The translations under genes were made by a program, and so were the position numbers. A stretch of 64,000 bases of DNA from Ostrinia nubilalis. Its lineage: Eukaryota; Arthropoda; Insecta; Lepidoptera; Crambidae. The stretch's first letter is position 1. Each line of letters opens with the position of its first letter. The stretch covers positions 16,304,501 to 16,368,500 of the forward strand of contig NC_087090.1 of assembly GCF_963855985.1 (NCBI RefSeq). Direction: 5' to 3'. The notes beneath the pieces were generated by a model, which searched no databases, was not told the DNA's origin, and was given only the letters and a program-made list of their open reading frames with translations. Of the stretch, positions 12,861-23,319 are shown one piece after another.

Positions 12861-13887
12861 TTAAGGCTCTCATCTTTTTAATGAACGCAGGAGAAATTGT
12901 AATTACAATAGACAGAAAATTTTAGTTTTTTTTGTTACAAATGAAAACTACATCTACATAGGACGACACCATGATGATGCGTTCAACATGATTTTTGGGA
13001 GGAAATTCTTGGTTCCGTAATTAAAATAATGTTTTGTTTTCCACGTCGTGACGTCATGCTTTAAAGACTCAAGTAACTCATCATGTACTCCGTGAGTCTT
13101 GCTCTTGATAATGACTGAGCCGTTGAGCGCCATCCAGCGTGATTGTAGATTAGTCATTCGCGTTGCTCTTTTGTTTCTTTTATGCTACTTTGTTATTTTG
13201 TTTTGCACATCTATAAAATGATGGTTGATTGATTGATGACGTATGTTAAATTTAATTTTGAAGTAAACGGTGGTAAATTTTTTTAAAGAGTTACTTAATA
13301 CGTGACTTTATAAATTTTATTGTCACCAAATATGACATTAAAAACCTATATCTAAAGAACTTAAAACTTATGTCGTTGATTGTGCCAACATACTTGCTTT
13401 CAATTATATGTAGGTAGGCATTTATTCTAGGTCTAGGTATACTTAGATCAGGTCATTTTCAAACAATACCTAAATATTTCACCAACTTTACAGTCTTACA
13501 GATCGTTGATCGTGACTGCATTCTAATCGATAATAGAGACAACTAATTCGGGCGTGAGAATATCCTAGCCTTTGCGCTTGCGCAAGCCGCAGTCTAATCC
13601 GATGCTGGGCCTAATGTCGTTTGTTTTAGTCTATAAAATGCTAACTTTATTGATCATTCATTTGTAGGCAAATGTGGGAATAAAATCAAATAACAACATT
13701 AAGTAACTACCTACCAAAATATTCTAGCATGCCTTTGAACCTGATGACAAATGTATGAAACTAAATTAGTGTGTGTTAAGCTTTGCAGTTAACTGTGTGA
13801 ACGTATTTTTTCATTTTTTTCTATGAACGAAGCAAATTATCCACGTTTGCCCATTTTTAATTATAAAAAAAATAATTTCTTTATACC

Positions 13888-13952
13888 ATGATCTACGTTG
13901 TCCTGGGCTTAATAGCCATAATCGGCACGGTCATCGCAGCAAGGAGACTTCA
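13888..13952 (+). CDS. Putative host first coding exon (signal anchor)
   Basis: An ATG opens 21 codons, reading MIYVVLGLIAIIGTVIAARR, and then meets CTTCA|GTGAGT, a good 5' splice site (exon ends at 13952, phase 2). The peptide is a hydrophobic membrane segment followed by two arginines, like a signal anchor. Its codons are markedly richer in G and C than the flanking AT-rich DNA, unlike random frames nearby. The phase matches the candidate exon at 20445..20500 exactly. I do not recognise the protein. If no splice is used, the frame ends at the TGA directly after CAG, giving a 22-residue peptide. The rest of the gene is not identified in the window. Confidence 0.5.
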
Positions 13953-14704
13953 GTGAGTTATTATTCAAATCGTCCAACAAAACGTTCGTATTAGATTGCA
14001 ATATATTTGTTTGAAACTTTAAGAGTGCGCAAAAAGTCTACAGTTACTCGTACCTATAAGTAATCTACTATAGAAAGTTCTTGGATTTCATATCTGAATC
14101 ATACACTATTATCTGAATACGCTTTGTAATGTGTAACACCTTGTTGTTGTGTACTTTTATCATTTAAAAAAGGGGATTTTACTCCGCTTTTCCCGAAAAT
14201 TCATACCTACTCAATTTGTTAAACCTTTCAATTGCTAGTTCATTGCATTTCCCCTCCAAAAAATTACACAAAAGCAAAAGATTTGCTCCACTTAGTGCCT
14301 ATCAATGACCCCTCCTTAGCGTCGCGTGAAAAGCGCAGCGCGATACAATCAGTGGAGTATCATTGCCGCGAGGGCCAGCGCGCGGCTAATCTGTCTCCGA
14401 GGCTCGATCGCTGAGGACAATTTTATTAGGACTGCGCGCATTCGCAGGCCCAAGTGGAAGTTACTCTTCAAGTGTTCTTTTGCAATCGGCGATTGGTGTC
14501 CGTTACTAAGCGTTTTCGTTTGAACTGTAGCGTGATGGAATGAAGTTAAAAGCCCCACTTAAAACTAAGGATTAAAATTTATACTTGCATTCTTATTTAG
14601 GTTCATTTCTTTTCACTGGTTATTGATTTTTATTCCATAAATGCTTTGCTCTTCGTTAAGTATACGTCCTCTATTTATTTTCCTTTTAAGAATAGTTAAA
14701 AGTT
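13953..14704. other. Presumed intron, non-coding
   Basis: Falls between the two putative host exons. Nothing recognisable except a GC-richer patch at 14,310-14,460. Confidence 0.4.
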
Positions 14705-14850
14705 TATCTCTAGAACCTTGCCGCCCCATCGGCCGTCAGTTATGCGTACTATGTGCCCTGCCCATTGCCACTTCAGCTTGCTAATCCATCGGGCTATGTC
14801 AGCGACTTTAGTTCGTTGACGGATCTCCTCATTTCTGATCGATCTTGTAA
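14705..14850 (-). pseudogene. LINE RT C-terminal fragment (inverted piece)
   Basis: On the minus strand one frame reads RQRTKVADIARWISKLKWQW and then AGHIVRITDGRWGGKVL. The KWxWAGHI...DGRWGxKVL pattern is the end of an RTE-like insect LINE. It lies head-to-head with the following piece, which continues the same protein region on the opposite strand. Confidence 0.75.
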
Positions 14851-14859
14851 AGAAACACC

Positions 14860-15066
14860 GACATAGCCCTCTTCATCTGGAGTGGAGGCCGCGTGCCGGC
14901 AAACGCAGCGTGGGACGTCCACCCACAAGGTGGACCGACGACATCATAAAGGTAGCAGGAAGGCACTGGACGCAGGCCGCTACCAACCGGGCAACATGGA
15001 AAGCATTGGGGGAGGCCAATGTTCAGTGGACGACGTCCTGTGGCTGAGATGATGATGATGATGATG
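14860..15066 (+). pseudogene. LINE C-terminus and 3' tail with GAT repeat
   Basis: The frame reads LEWRPRAGKRSVGRPPTRW, then TDDIIKVAGRHW and WKALGEANVQW, and stops at a (GAT)n tail (TGATGATGATG, about 15050..15066). This is the next part of the protein seen in reverse at 14705..14850, so one LINE copy has suffered a local inversion. Confidence 0.8.
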
Positions 15067-17489
15067 AAAAGTTTATCAATAATTTGACTCTACATTTCAT
15101 CTTTTGAATAGTTTACTTGCTTTCGATTCAAAAAAGCAAATTAATATGCCGTTATTTCTACAAATACACCGGCAACAATACATTTTAACGTTATCATATT
15201 TCCCAATTCTAAATATGGCGCACAATATCTCCAAGTCCACAAATCTCGGACTGTTACAAACAATGTCTTCCAATTTGGATAGCACAAAGCCCAAGGAGAT
15301 ATCGGCCGAATGCAGCGCTGCATCGATCGCAAACAACCATCTCTCTTAGACCCGCAATCTCACTATTATCTATGCTACTCCGAGCTACAACCAGTTGACA
15401 AAGTGCACTACGTGATATTCCCGCCATTACTCGTAGTGATTCATATCGACTCACCCCAGACCTCCGCCCCCCTCCCTCCCAAGATAACAGCTCCGCACGC
15501 TGTCCAGATATACCTATTAAGGATGCAACACCGAACACTGAACGTAAATAACGCCCAACTTGCACACTGCTTATTGTTGTCGGATTCAATCGGCCATTTT
15601 GAAAAAACCAAACGTCACAGTGACAGCGAAAAGCGCGCCAAAACTACCGCGACAAAGCGCCGGTGGTCCGAAACAATCAACAAATTCGCATCGCACAAAC
15701 GGATCGGACGTTTATTGTCCGCTATCGTGAAATTCCACCTCCGTTGTTTATAACAGAGACGCCCAATTTGCTCGGAGACTTTTTATCTTTTTTTTCTATA
15801 CGGCGAACAAAGGTTCGATATGACAGGTCTCAATGTAGAATGCGGACGGTATCGGCGGCCGGGCACGACGCAAAACGAGGATCGCGCGATCGGCAAAACA
15901 AGAAGCAGCCGGCCCAGCGGCCCGTGACAATTGCATCTCTCGAATTGCAGCCGCCATGTTGGATTATTGCGCCTCTATTTCGATTAAGTGTCTCATCGGC
16001 TTTGTTTTAGTTTCCGTTTCTGTTCTCCGTTTTTCGCATTGTGTAAGCGCTCGCCGGATATTACTTTCGTCAGTTTACATTCATTGATATTAATTTTATT
16101 TGCAAGTTGGACGGCGGCGAGATATTGCCCCGTTGTGCGAGTTAACTGGCTTTTGTGCCTGTTTTTATATCAGTTTCCTAACTTTAGAGTAAAGTTTTTA
16201 TTCAAAAGCGAAACTCAATTAACAAAGAGTTTGTATTTGGAAATAAACCTTTTTGACAATGATAAAGCTTTGCTAAATAGTAGATTATACAATGTTTAGT
16301 GTTATATGCGGGCTGTTCCATTATTTATCAACTAAAAACATCTCAAGTTCTATTTAGTGAGAAACATCTTATTCAAAATATTCCTTTGCCTCAAATAGTC
16401 CGGCAACCTTCTTAAAAATGTACGCTAGTGTTGTTCTCTCTTCCGAGAGGCGGTGTATCGGCGCGCCCGTGCGGAACGGCGATACGCGGACCCTGGCCGC
16501 CGCCGATACAACGCCCCGCAAAAATCTATTCATATTTCCACAATTTTTAACCCCTACTAAACTGGCACGAACGAAAACTCTTTCAATATAAAACAACTTA
16601 CGCATAAAAAGCAATTTAAAAAGATTGAGACAAAGGAAATTGCCCATCAAAATGTTAATCCCCGTACCCCTTCGCAGCCAATCGAAGTGGAAACAAGTAA
16701 TGCGACGATACCGACCTGTCTAAAGTTCAATTGGAATCAATCACAAATTCAGTTTCAGCGAAAAGCTATTTGCGCGAAACCTCGCGATCACCGCATGTCA
16801 ATCACTTGAAACTTCGACAGTTTTATAAAGTATTCGGGATTCTTCGCGCGCGGAGGAAGCAATCGGGATCTCGGTTTGACGTTTGTTACAAAAAAGCGCG
16901 GGAGCGGCAGCCGCGGTATGGATTCGAAAATTAAAACCGCGCGTTAGTCGGATGACGGCTGTCATCGCGCGCGCGGTGTTGCCAGTCGAGTCGATTTCAG
17001 GCTTGTTCTAAATATGTCACTTCTTTGTTATCGAGCGACGTGCGCGCGGAAATGAAAGTCCATCCAGTAGACGAGTCCATTATCGACGCATCGCATATTA
17101 TATTGCGCGCTGCGTTCACGGCAAATTAACAAGCCAATTTCATTTCAACGCGAGGAAAAACGCAACGCAACGCGCTAGCGATAAATAAACTCGTTAGACA
17201 ATCGTCAGATGTTTATCTTGTTGAACATACCTCTTGATAGATGATATCTTGATCACAAGAACTAAAATGCACACTCAGGTACCTTTATTCATTAGCTAAG
17301 TACCTTGCAAGAAATTTTCAGGAACTTTTTCTAAAAATAGCAAAAGGATAGGTTCCATTTTCAAAATTCCTTGATATGCATAAAAAAATTAAATGTAGAG
17401 TTTAAAAACACAACAAATTAATATTCGCTAACTCCTTCCTTACATAACATTTTAAAAGTGACTAACAAATCTAACAAAAAAACATATCA
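15067..17489. other. Non-coding with CpG-rich patches
   Basis: Frames of up to about 147 codons occur but look random: mixed composition, and overlapping frames on both strands. CpG-rich patches lie at about 15,840-15,960, 16,430-16,520 and 16,880-17,120, rich in GCGCGC, ATCGCGCGAT and similar words. They could be regulatory, but the sequence alone does not show it. Confidence 0.4.
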
Positions 17490-17532
17490 ACCGAATTGGG
17501 AACCTCCTCCTTTTGTTGAAGTCGGTTAAAAA
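17490..17532. repeat. Short dispersed repeat piece (AACCGAATTGGGAACC)
   Basis: AACCGAATTGGGAACCTCCT followed by a T-rich run and GAAGTCGGTT is a short inverted arrangement (AACCGA...TCGGTT). It resembles a terminal segment common in lepidopteran repeats; the family is uncertain. Confidence 0.4.
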
Positions 17533-17939
17533 TGTAATGTGCCCAATGCTACACCATACATGCACATCTGGAAAAAATGCCAAAACCCATTCCTTAAAAC
17601 GCGCGAATAACGAATCGCGATAATTCAAAATGCGAAGAAAACTTACATGAGTGACGTATCTCACGCTGGCAGGCGGGTATCCTGCACTCACCTGCGTCGC
17701 TCACTCGTCACCGTAAGCCGCGTTGCGCGAAAAAGTTTTCGACTGGTGCGCGAGATAGACCCCGCACTCGAGTTAATGTCGTCAACTGTCGGAATGGGTA
17801 CAGCACGCCCGCTTAATTTTCACATTTAGAACGTTCGGAGTGAAAATGTTTGGACAAAAAAATATGTTTTGAAAGATACTTTATGACATGACAGATTATT
17901 ATGTATGATCAAATTAGGTATTTTTCCCCAAATATTTTT

Positions 17940-18795
17940 TTATAGTAAAGACAAGCAACGGATTACTAATGTTTGGCCAAAAAACGTTTCCCAAATTATC
18001 ACATTGCAAACAACGTTTCGCAAATTTTCATTTGGCAAATTCTCATTTGGCAAAACAACTTATAGCAAACTTTTAATTTGCAAATGCCGTTTTTGGCATA
18101 TTATTGTTTAGCAAATTATTGTTTGGCAAAGTATGTTTTGGCAAATGTTTCATTTGGCAAAAATATTTCACGATACACTATTTACAAAATAATTTGATTG
18201 GTGCATAGAATGGAGTACAAATTAACAAGTGGTTATTATTTTATTTAGTGGGTAGTTAATATTAAATTTGTTCTATATTAATTTTTCATATTTCATTCTT
18301 TTTATCGAAATTTCCAAATGATTCATTAACAATAGAGGTGATTCTAGCGTTTGGCGGCCGCTGCCGCGCGGCACGCTTCGCTCGCCTTCGCGCGTTAAGG
18401 GTCACTGTTCTAACCTAACCTAACCTACTATTTTCTGCAATACCTACTTTCTGCAACCATACTATTTTCTGCAATCTCTTTGTTTTACATAACATTCTTG
18501 TGAAAACCATGATCATCTGCCTCTGCCTTATGGTTTGATTTGTGGGTAAGTATGTGAAGTGTCGATTTGACCAAACAAATTATTTGGGATATAATATTTG
18601 GCAAAATAAAACATTTGCTATATAAACATTTGCCAAGTAAAATTTGGCCAAATGATAATTTGTCCAAATGAATTAGTTGCGAAAAATACAATTGCTAAAA
18701 GTTCATTTGGGAAATGAAACTTTGGCGATAAGTTGTTTGCGAAGTGAAATTTGGCGAAAAGTAATTTGGCCAAACGGAAGGATACCACAAGCAAC
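17940..18795. mobile_element. Element rich in degenerate TTTGGCAAA motifs
   Basis: Two flanks (about 17,960-18,165 and 18,565-18,780) are packed with variants of TTTGGCAAA, TTTGCCAA and TTTGGCCAAA, roughly every 15-25 bp. The centre holds a GC-rich block, CGGCCGCTGCCGCGCGGC (near 18,356), followed by three CCTAA units and two ACTATTTTCTGCAA units plus a shorter TACTTTCTGCAAC. The symmetry suggests a non-autonomous mobile element. No coding frame explains it. Confidence 0.5.
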
Positions 18796-20444
18796 ACTAA
18801 CTTATCTCGGAGCACCAACATAAAATATAACTCTCTTTTGTCAACTGCAACTTTCTGTAAGAATAAATTTTCAAATCTGAATTCTAAGATTTTTTAAACT
18901 AGTGCCTTCATTATAAATCACTCGCAGCCAAGATAAAAGTCAGAGAGCATACCGCAGAAACCGCTGTACAATTTGTCTTTCTAACTCAGACAACAATTTT
19001 TAATATTTTGTTGTACGATGGAAAGAAAATAAAATCTCAAGTTTTTCACCAAAATTTTTCCAGTCGCAAAACAGCGATTTCGAGCAAATACAAACATTCT
19101 TGGCCTCGCACGGTGTATCACGTCACCTGTCGATCGGATCGACATTATGTTTGTTCAATCGTCAACGCTCCTTTTGTCCGGCGGCGATAAGCCACGCACC
19201 ACTAGGCGAGGTCCGTGCGAGAAAAATTGAGAATATTTAGAATCATTTTTAATGTGAATTCTTAGACATATTTTTGTTTTTGACATTATCTAGTCGACAG
19301 AAGCTCTTCTTTGGTTTGAGCTTGGTAATTGATGGTAGATTTTTTAATGAAAATACTCGTAGACCGAAACGTTACATGCAAGCTTACTTTATTTCTGATA
19401 TTACGAATAATTTTAACAGGTATAGAGCAATAAACGTACATTTCTGTGACGGGTCTGGGTGTGACTATGTATAATATTTATGTATTTAAAAAAAAAAGTA
19501 TACAAGTAGTATATCCGTTAAGCTAGCACCCATAACACAACCATTAAGTTGCTTCCTTTGGGGCTAGCTGGCGCTGTGTGAAATTGTCCAAAGATTTATT
19601 TATTATTATTATTTATTTATTTATTATTATCTATTCCTATTTCTAAACGAAAGCAGTGGTTTTCGAAGTTGGCGTAAACAGCGATTTAATAAATATTGGC
19701 ACATTATAATAATGTATTTTTTATCTAGTGTAGAGCAATCAAATAACAGTGATATTTCTATTTTTTTTTATAAAATAAATAAATTATAAATGTTCTATGT
19801 TCAGCAGTGGACGTCCTATGGCTAAGATGATGATGATGATACAATAAATGAATTAAGTTACATAATAATCATTATTTTGATTATTAAACGAATTAAATGT
19901 AATAACATTCACCCAATCTATTGTCAAACCTCTATCAAAGTCTACAGCGAGCTTATCAACCGGTAGCCACGTAAACACACATTAAAACCTATCTGAGAAG
20001 TTTGTCAACTACCCCGATGTGTATCGGTGTGTAATCCGCCGTGTCGTGATAGCGGCAATCGTAAAATCGGTTGATTACGCCTTATCAGTGAGCGATAAGC
20101 GCGAACCATTCAGTGTTTGTTTGGCCAACACAGCGGTGGGCCGCGAGCGAAGCGCGTTCGATTTTGTTTTGAATTTTTTTTTATTTCATGTATTTTTTGA
20201 GCAAATGTTGCGCGAAATTTTGAGCTAGTGATTTGACTTTTGTTTTTTTTTTTAGTTACGTCCTTGCGGCAGATATTCGTACATTTAAACTAACTACAGA
20301 CTTTAAAATTGCTAGTAATTTAACAGACGTGTATTTTAGAAGTTATGTGTCATTAAAAAGGTTTTTTGCGATTCGTTTAAGGACACATCTTTGGACATTT
20401 TGATTGGAGTTTAAGTGGAAAATTACATTTCACATGTCAATTAG
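18796..20444. other. Presumed intron, with a LINE tail
   Basis: Mostly AT-rich. A LINE 3' end with GAT repeats lies at about 19,790..19,842 (TTCAGCAGTGGACGTCCTAT, then GATGATGATGATG). No gene is supported. Confidence 0.5.
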
Positions 20445-20500
20445 ATATGCCAATAAATACGTGGTCGAAGGCTTCAAAAAGAACGTGACGTCATGTTACG
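20445..20500 (+). CDS. Putative host internal exon, 56 nt
   Basis: Bounded by a 3' splice site (CAATTAG|A) and a perfect 5' splice site (G|GTAAGTG). Only one of three frames is open: it needs two bases from the previous exon, reads YANKYVVEGFKKNVTSCY, and leaves one base over (phase 1). The exon at 13888..13952 supplies exactly two bases. NVT is a possible N-glycosylation sequon, consistent with a chain that follows a signal anchor. No downstream exon was found in the window; the next intron would contain the whole Maverick. Unidentified protein. Confidence 0.45.
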
Positions 20501-20596
20501 GTAAGTGTTTAGTTAATCGATTGGTTATAAATAAAGTTTGCATATTTCATTTGTTATGAGTGAATTTAATTTATTTTATTATTATTTTGCTGTAAT

Positions 20597-20602
20597 GTTG
20601 TT
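20597..20602. repeat. Left target site duplication GTTGTT
   Basis: GTTGTT directly precedes the element's first bases (AGTAGATG) and is repeated exactly after its last bases at 35232..35237. Six base pairs is the standard Maverick/Polinton duplication length. Confidence 0.95.
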
Positions 20603-20792
20603 AGTAGATGAAGATTAGGGTATCTGGATCCAACCATTCAGGATCCAGATACCCTAATCTTCATCTTTTCAACAACATTTACTTATTTTATGATCAGACT
20701 ACAACAGCATATATTTTATGATCAGACTAGATCAGAAAATTAAAATCTCTTTAATGTATACTTGAATCATGAGTTTGACGAGCTTGCATTCA
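20603..20792. repeat. Left inverted terminal repeat
   Basis: Matches the reverse complement of 35036..35231 from the first base through GTTTGACGAGCTTGCATTCA. The two differ by substitutions and indels: the left copy has TTTTATGATCAGACT twice (near 20,691 and 20,715), whereas the right has it once plus extra CTAGAT-rich sequence. Confidence 0.95.
20606..20666. repeat. Left terminal hairpin (26-bp arms, 9-nt loop)
   Basis: Arm 20606..20631, loop AACCATTCA at 20632..20640, arm 20641..20666. The arms are perfect reverse complements. The copy at the other end has the loop in reverse complement, as expected for inverted ends. Confidence 0.95.
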
Positions 20793-21482
20793 TTATGAGA
20801 CTTGATCACTTGCTAAAGAATTCATCTACGATAAGTAGGAGAGCTTCTACTATGGCACGCAACTCTAGCGAAGCGAGAGCTAGTGAAATTTCATTTTTAT
20901 GTGTTCAGGTATTCTGACACGATTAAAGTAAAAAAAAAATAATAAGTTTCATATGTATAACATATTATTTCCAAGATAGAAAGTAGCCTATAACATGTTA
21001 TTCCATTCCATCTCTATATCAAGTTCATATACGTTCAGCCGTTCTAACGTAATTGAGTCAGCTAAATATAATATGTTGTTAAAGTAGCCTATGCGTTGTT
21101 TTAGACTATATTTTATGAAATTTCATCCATATAACTATCCGTTTAACTGTAAATGTGTAAAAAAACATAAAATCATATCTAAACCTTTAGACTTTTATTA
21201 CGAATATGAAACTGATTTATAAGATATAATATCTGGGTATTTGTTAATAGTATTCAATTCAGCTTAAATAAGAGGTTTATGTTTAGTTAAGTTCTTAATA
21301 AAATTGAATACATTTACACTTTTTTTTATTAAATAATTTAGGTTTTGCTAAAATGAAACAGTTTATTGATTAAACACATAACACATTTATTTATCATTTA
21401 AAATATTTTTAAAACAGTAATTAGCTCTCATTATTTACACAATAATTAAAGTAACACTAAACTAATAATAAGTACAGTACAA
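20793..21482. other. Non-coding left flank of the late genes
   Basis: Contains dispersed-repeat-like text (about 20,940-21,110; TAGCCTATAACATGTTATTCC type) and, on the minus strand, AATAAA polyadenylation signals at 21362..21367 and 21386..21391, about 100 bp beyond the last stop codon. Confidence 0.6.
21386..21391 (-). terminator. Poly(A) signal for the late gene cluster
   Basis: AATAAA on the minus strand, with a second at 21362..21367. They lie downstream of the last gene (stop at 21483) and are the only good signals before the terminal repeat. Confidence 0.55.
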
Positions 21483-21971
21483 TCATATTGCTACATTTTT
21501 TTCAACACACCATTTCTTTATACATATTACATTTTTTAATGCACATATTTTTTCATGGTTAACACAGTTAAATAATTTGGGATTATCTAAACAATAAAGA
21601 TTGTAAAGAGTATTTAAACTAGGAGCACCTAGACAAGTTACGTCCATTACACTATTTTGATTACATAAATTATGCACCCATTTAATCTTTTCATCTCCTT
21701 TCACAAGAATATGTTTACCTTTTAAATAAGGTACGATAATTCTTTGAAACTCTCTGTAGTCAATATGTCCTTCGTTCCACCGATAGCCTCTGTTCTTTTC
21801 GATCCAGCAAACTTGTCTTTTCTCTTCAATAGTTAATGAACAGAATGGGTATGGAGGTTTGATTAAAAATAGATGGGTATGCTCTTGAGTAGCTATAGCA
21901 AATTCTTTTATTATAAATTCATTTCTATTATTTTTAAATCCTTGCAGATCGACAACTATATTGCTATTCAT
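21483..21971 (-). CDS. DEDD-nuclease-like Maverick protein, probably inactive
   Basis: 162 residues. The start VVDLQGFKNN, followed by FIIKEFAI, resembles the first strand pair of DEDD/RNase H-fold exonucleases, but the usual D-x-E is D-L-Q, so the catalytic glutamate is missing. The C-terminal half has several cysteines (NCVNHEKICALKN), a possible metal site. I recall proteins with the same opening in many arthropod Mavericks; this assignment is from memory of the family pattern. Role unknown, perhaps structural or DNA binding. Its ATG overlaps the capsid gene's stop (ATGA at 21968..21971), so it is probably translated by coupling from the same message. It is the last gene before the poly(A) signals. 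Confidence 0.6.
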   Translation of the reverse strand: MNSNIVVDLQGFKNNRNEFIIKEFAIATQEHTHLFLIKPPYPFCSLTIEEKRQVCWIEKNRGYRWNEGHIDYREFQRIIVPYLKGKHILVKGDEKIKWVHNLCNQNSVMDVTCLGAPSLNTLYNLYCLDNPKLFNCVNHEKICALKNVICIKKWCVEKNVAI

Positions 21972-23176
21972 GATATTTTCTTAACGATGTTACTCAAAGG
22001 TTTGTATTCGAATATACAATCGTTTAAAATCAAACAATAAGCAGATGTCTGATCTGGTATTTCTTGGTCTGTTTCGATTTCAACTCTCACATCGATTGAA
22101 CCTTTTAAAGTTTCGTGTTGTCTCGAACAGTCGATAACAATTAAAGGAGCTATGTCTCTGAATTCTTTCAAACTTAACAACGGCTCTGACCGACGTCCGT
22201 AATACGACTGTTGAAATCTTGCATACTGATCGTATAATAAAGAAAACCTATCTTCTGAAAAACTAACATTTAGTCCTTCATACGGATAATATGATGAATT
22301 TAAAAACACTCTTACATCACGCACATGACAATGATCAAACTCTGCCATTGACAATGCAACATTATGTTTACGGTTGGTTTGTAAGGCAATGACAACAAAT
22401 CGTGGTTTCTCTATTTGCGAAGAAGTTTTTATAGACCAAGTATGCTTACGTGTTTTAGGTAGTAATGGATATTCATACAGATCCCAATTACGGAACGCTA
22501 ATGGAATAGCTCGATCTTTCTCCAAGTGTTTCAATAGGTTAATCCTTTCACGATCCGAAACTTTTATGTGTGGAACTCGCCATATAATTTTATTGATTAT
22601 AATGTCATCCACAACTTCGCCTGCATTTAACTTCACCGCATTAAGATTAGTATTACTTCTTAGTAACACTAACTCATGTTTACAGTTAATAATAATTTTT
22701 TCATAGTCTTCGGCAAATCCTAGTATCCTATTTAACGGTATAGATGCAGAAAATGATCCACCGTTGGCATTGTTTGTTCCTATGGTTGACCAGCCCCAAA
22801 CTCGACTACATTTAGATTCATTGTCATTTAACGATAGGTACGATTTCATTGTTGTAGTAATGCCTGCATTCTTAATTTTGTCTATTTCTACTCCATTTAG
22901 TTCATATCTAATATCTTGGAAGAGAAAAAGAGCTGGATTATTTATGAAATGTACATTTGATACTTTTTCTTTGGTGGTGCTGTTATACACAATTACTTTT
23001 CCTTCGATATAAAGATTACTAAGTGAAGGTAACACGTACAAGTCTTGTTGGTTGATAGGTATTCGTATTTCATCATTCTTGTTAAAACTTGTCACATATG
23101 GCTTGTACGAATGATACTCAAAACTTTCAATGCTGTTATCGTACGATGTTTGTTGAGATATATTTAAAATATTCAT
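21968..23176 (-). CDS. MCP: Major capsid protein (hexon-like, double jelly-roll)
   Basis: 402 residues, intact. Would form the trimeric capsomers of an icosahedral particle. Recognition rests on position in the cluster (after protease and penton, as in other Mavericks) and on conserved stretches near the C-terminus: IVIDCSRQHETLKG, then AYCLILNDCIFEYKPLS, which I know from arthropod Maverick capsid proteins. The N-terminal part has FINNPALFLFQDIRYELNGV, typical of a strand-rich shell protein. No signal peptide or membrane segment. Its ATG overlaps the stop of the preceding 48-residue gene (ATGA, 23173..23176), and its own stop overlaps the next ATG (21968..21971). Function is inferred from family knowledge; a structure prediction would confirm the double jelly-roll. 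Confidence 0.8.
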   Translation of the reverse strand: MNILNISQQTSYDNSIESFEYHSYKPYVTSFNKNDEIRIPINQQDLYVLPSLSNLYIEGKVIVYNSTTKEKVSNVHFINNPALFLFQDIRYELNGVEIDKIKNAGITTTMKSYLSLNDNESKCSRVWGWSTIGTNNANGGSFSASIPLNRILGFAEDYEKIIINCKHELVLLRSNTNLNAVKLNAGEVVDDIIINKIIWRVPHIKVSDRERINLLKHLEKDRAIPLAFRNWDLYEYPLLPKTRKHTWSIKTSSQIEKPRFVVIALQTNRKHNVALSMAEFDHCHVRDVRVFLNSSYYPYEGLNVSFSEDRFSLLYDQYARFQQSYYGRRSEPLLSLKEFRDIAPLIVIDCSRQHETLKGSIDVRVEIETDQEIPDQTSAYCLILNDCIFEYKPLSNIVKKIS

Positions 23177-23319
23177 TTTATCAACCCAATTAACTTTAGA
23201 AATTCTTTATTAGTCTTAGTTAGCTTCTTTTTTAGCTGAAGCGGTCTGTCTTTGTGAAATGATCTTTTAGAACTGACTGAAGTACTCAATGTAGAAGAGC
23301 TTTTATTGAAATTGATCAT
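23173..23319 (-). CDS. 48-residue basic peptide between penton and capsid genes
   Basis: A short open frame that exactly fills the gap between the penton-like gene and the capsid gene. It starts MINFNKSSSTLST and ends KTNKEFLKLIGLIK. The middle is rich in lysine and arginine. Both ends are ATGA overlaps: its ATG with the penton stop (23316..23319) and its stop with the capsid ATG (23173..23176), so selection for packing is evident. The ending resembles a short conserved tail (LT..N..FLK.LG) that I associate with small proteins upstream of Maverick capsid genes. It could be a minor capsid cement or scaffolding peptide; that is inference. Confidence 0.7.
   Translation of the reverse strand: MINFNKSSSTLSTSVSSKRSFHKDRPLQLKKKLTKTNKEFLKLIGLIK

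Noticed and set aside
15310..15753. 147-codon + strand frame
   Set aside because: Random-looking composition, overlapped by an open minus-strand frame, no splice context or recognisable domain.
18400..18430. Telomeric (TTAGG)n repeat
   Set aside because: Only three CCTAA units inside a dispersed element, not a telomere array.
22374..23012. Plus-strand frames inside the capsid gene
   Set aside because: Antisense shadows of the capsid coding frame without their own features.
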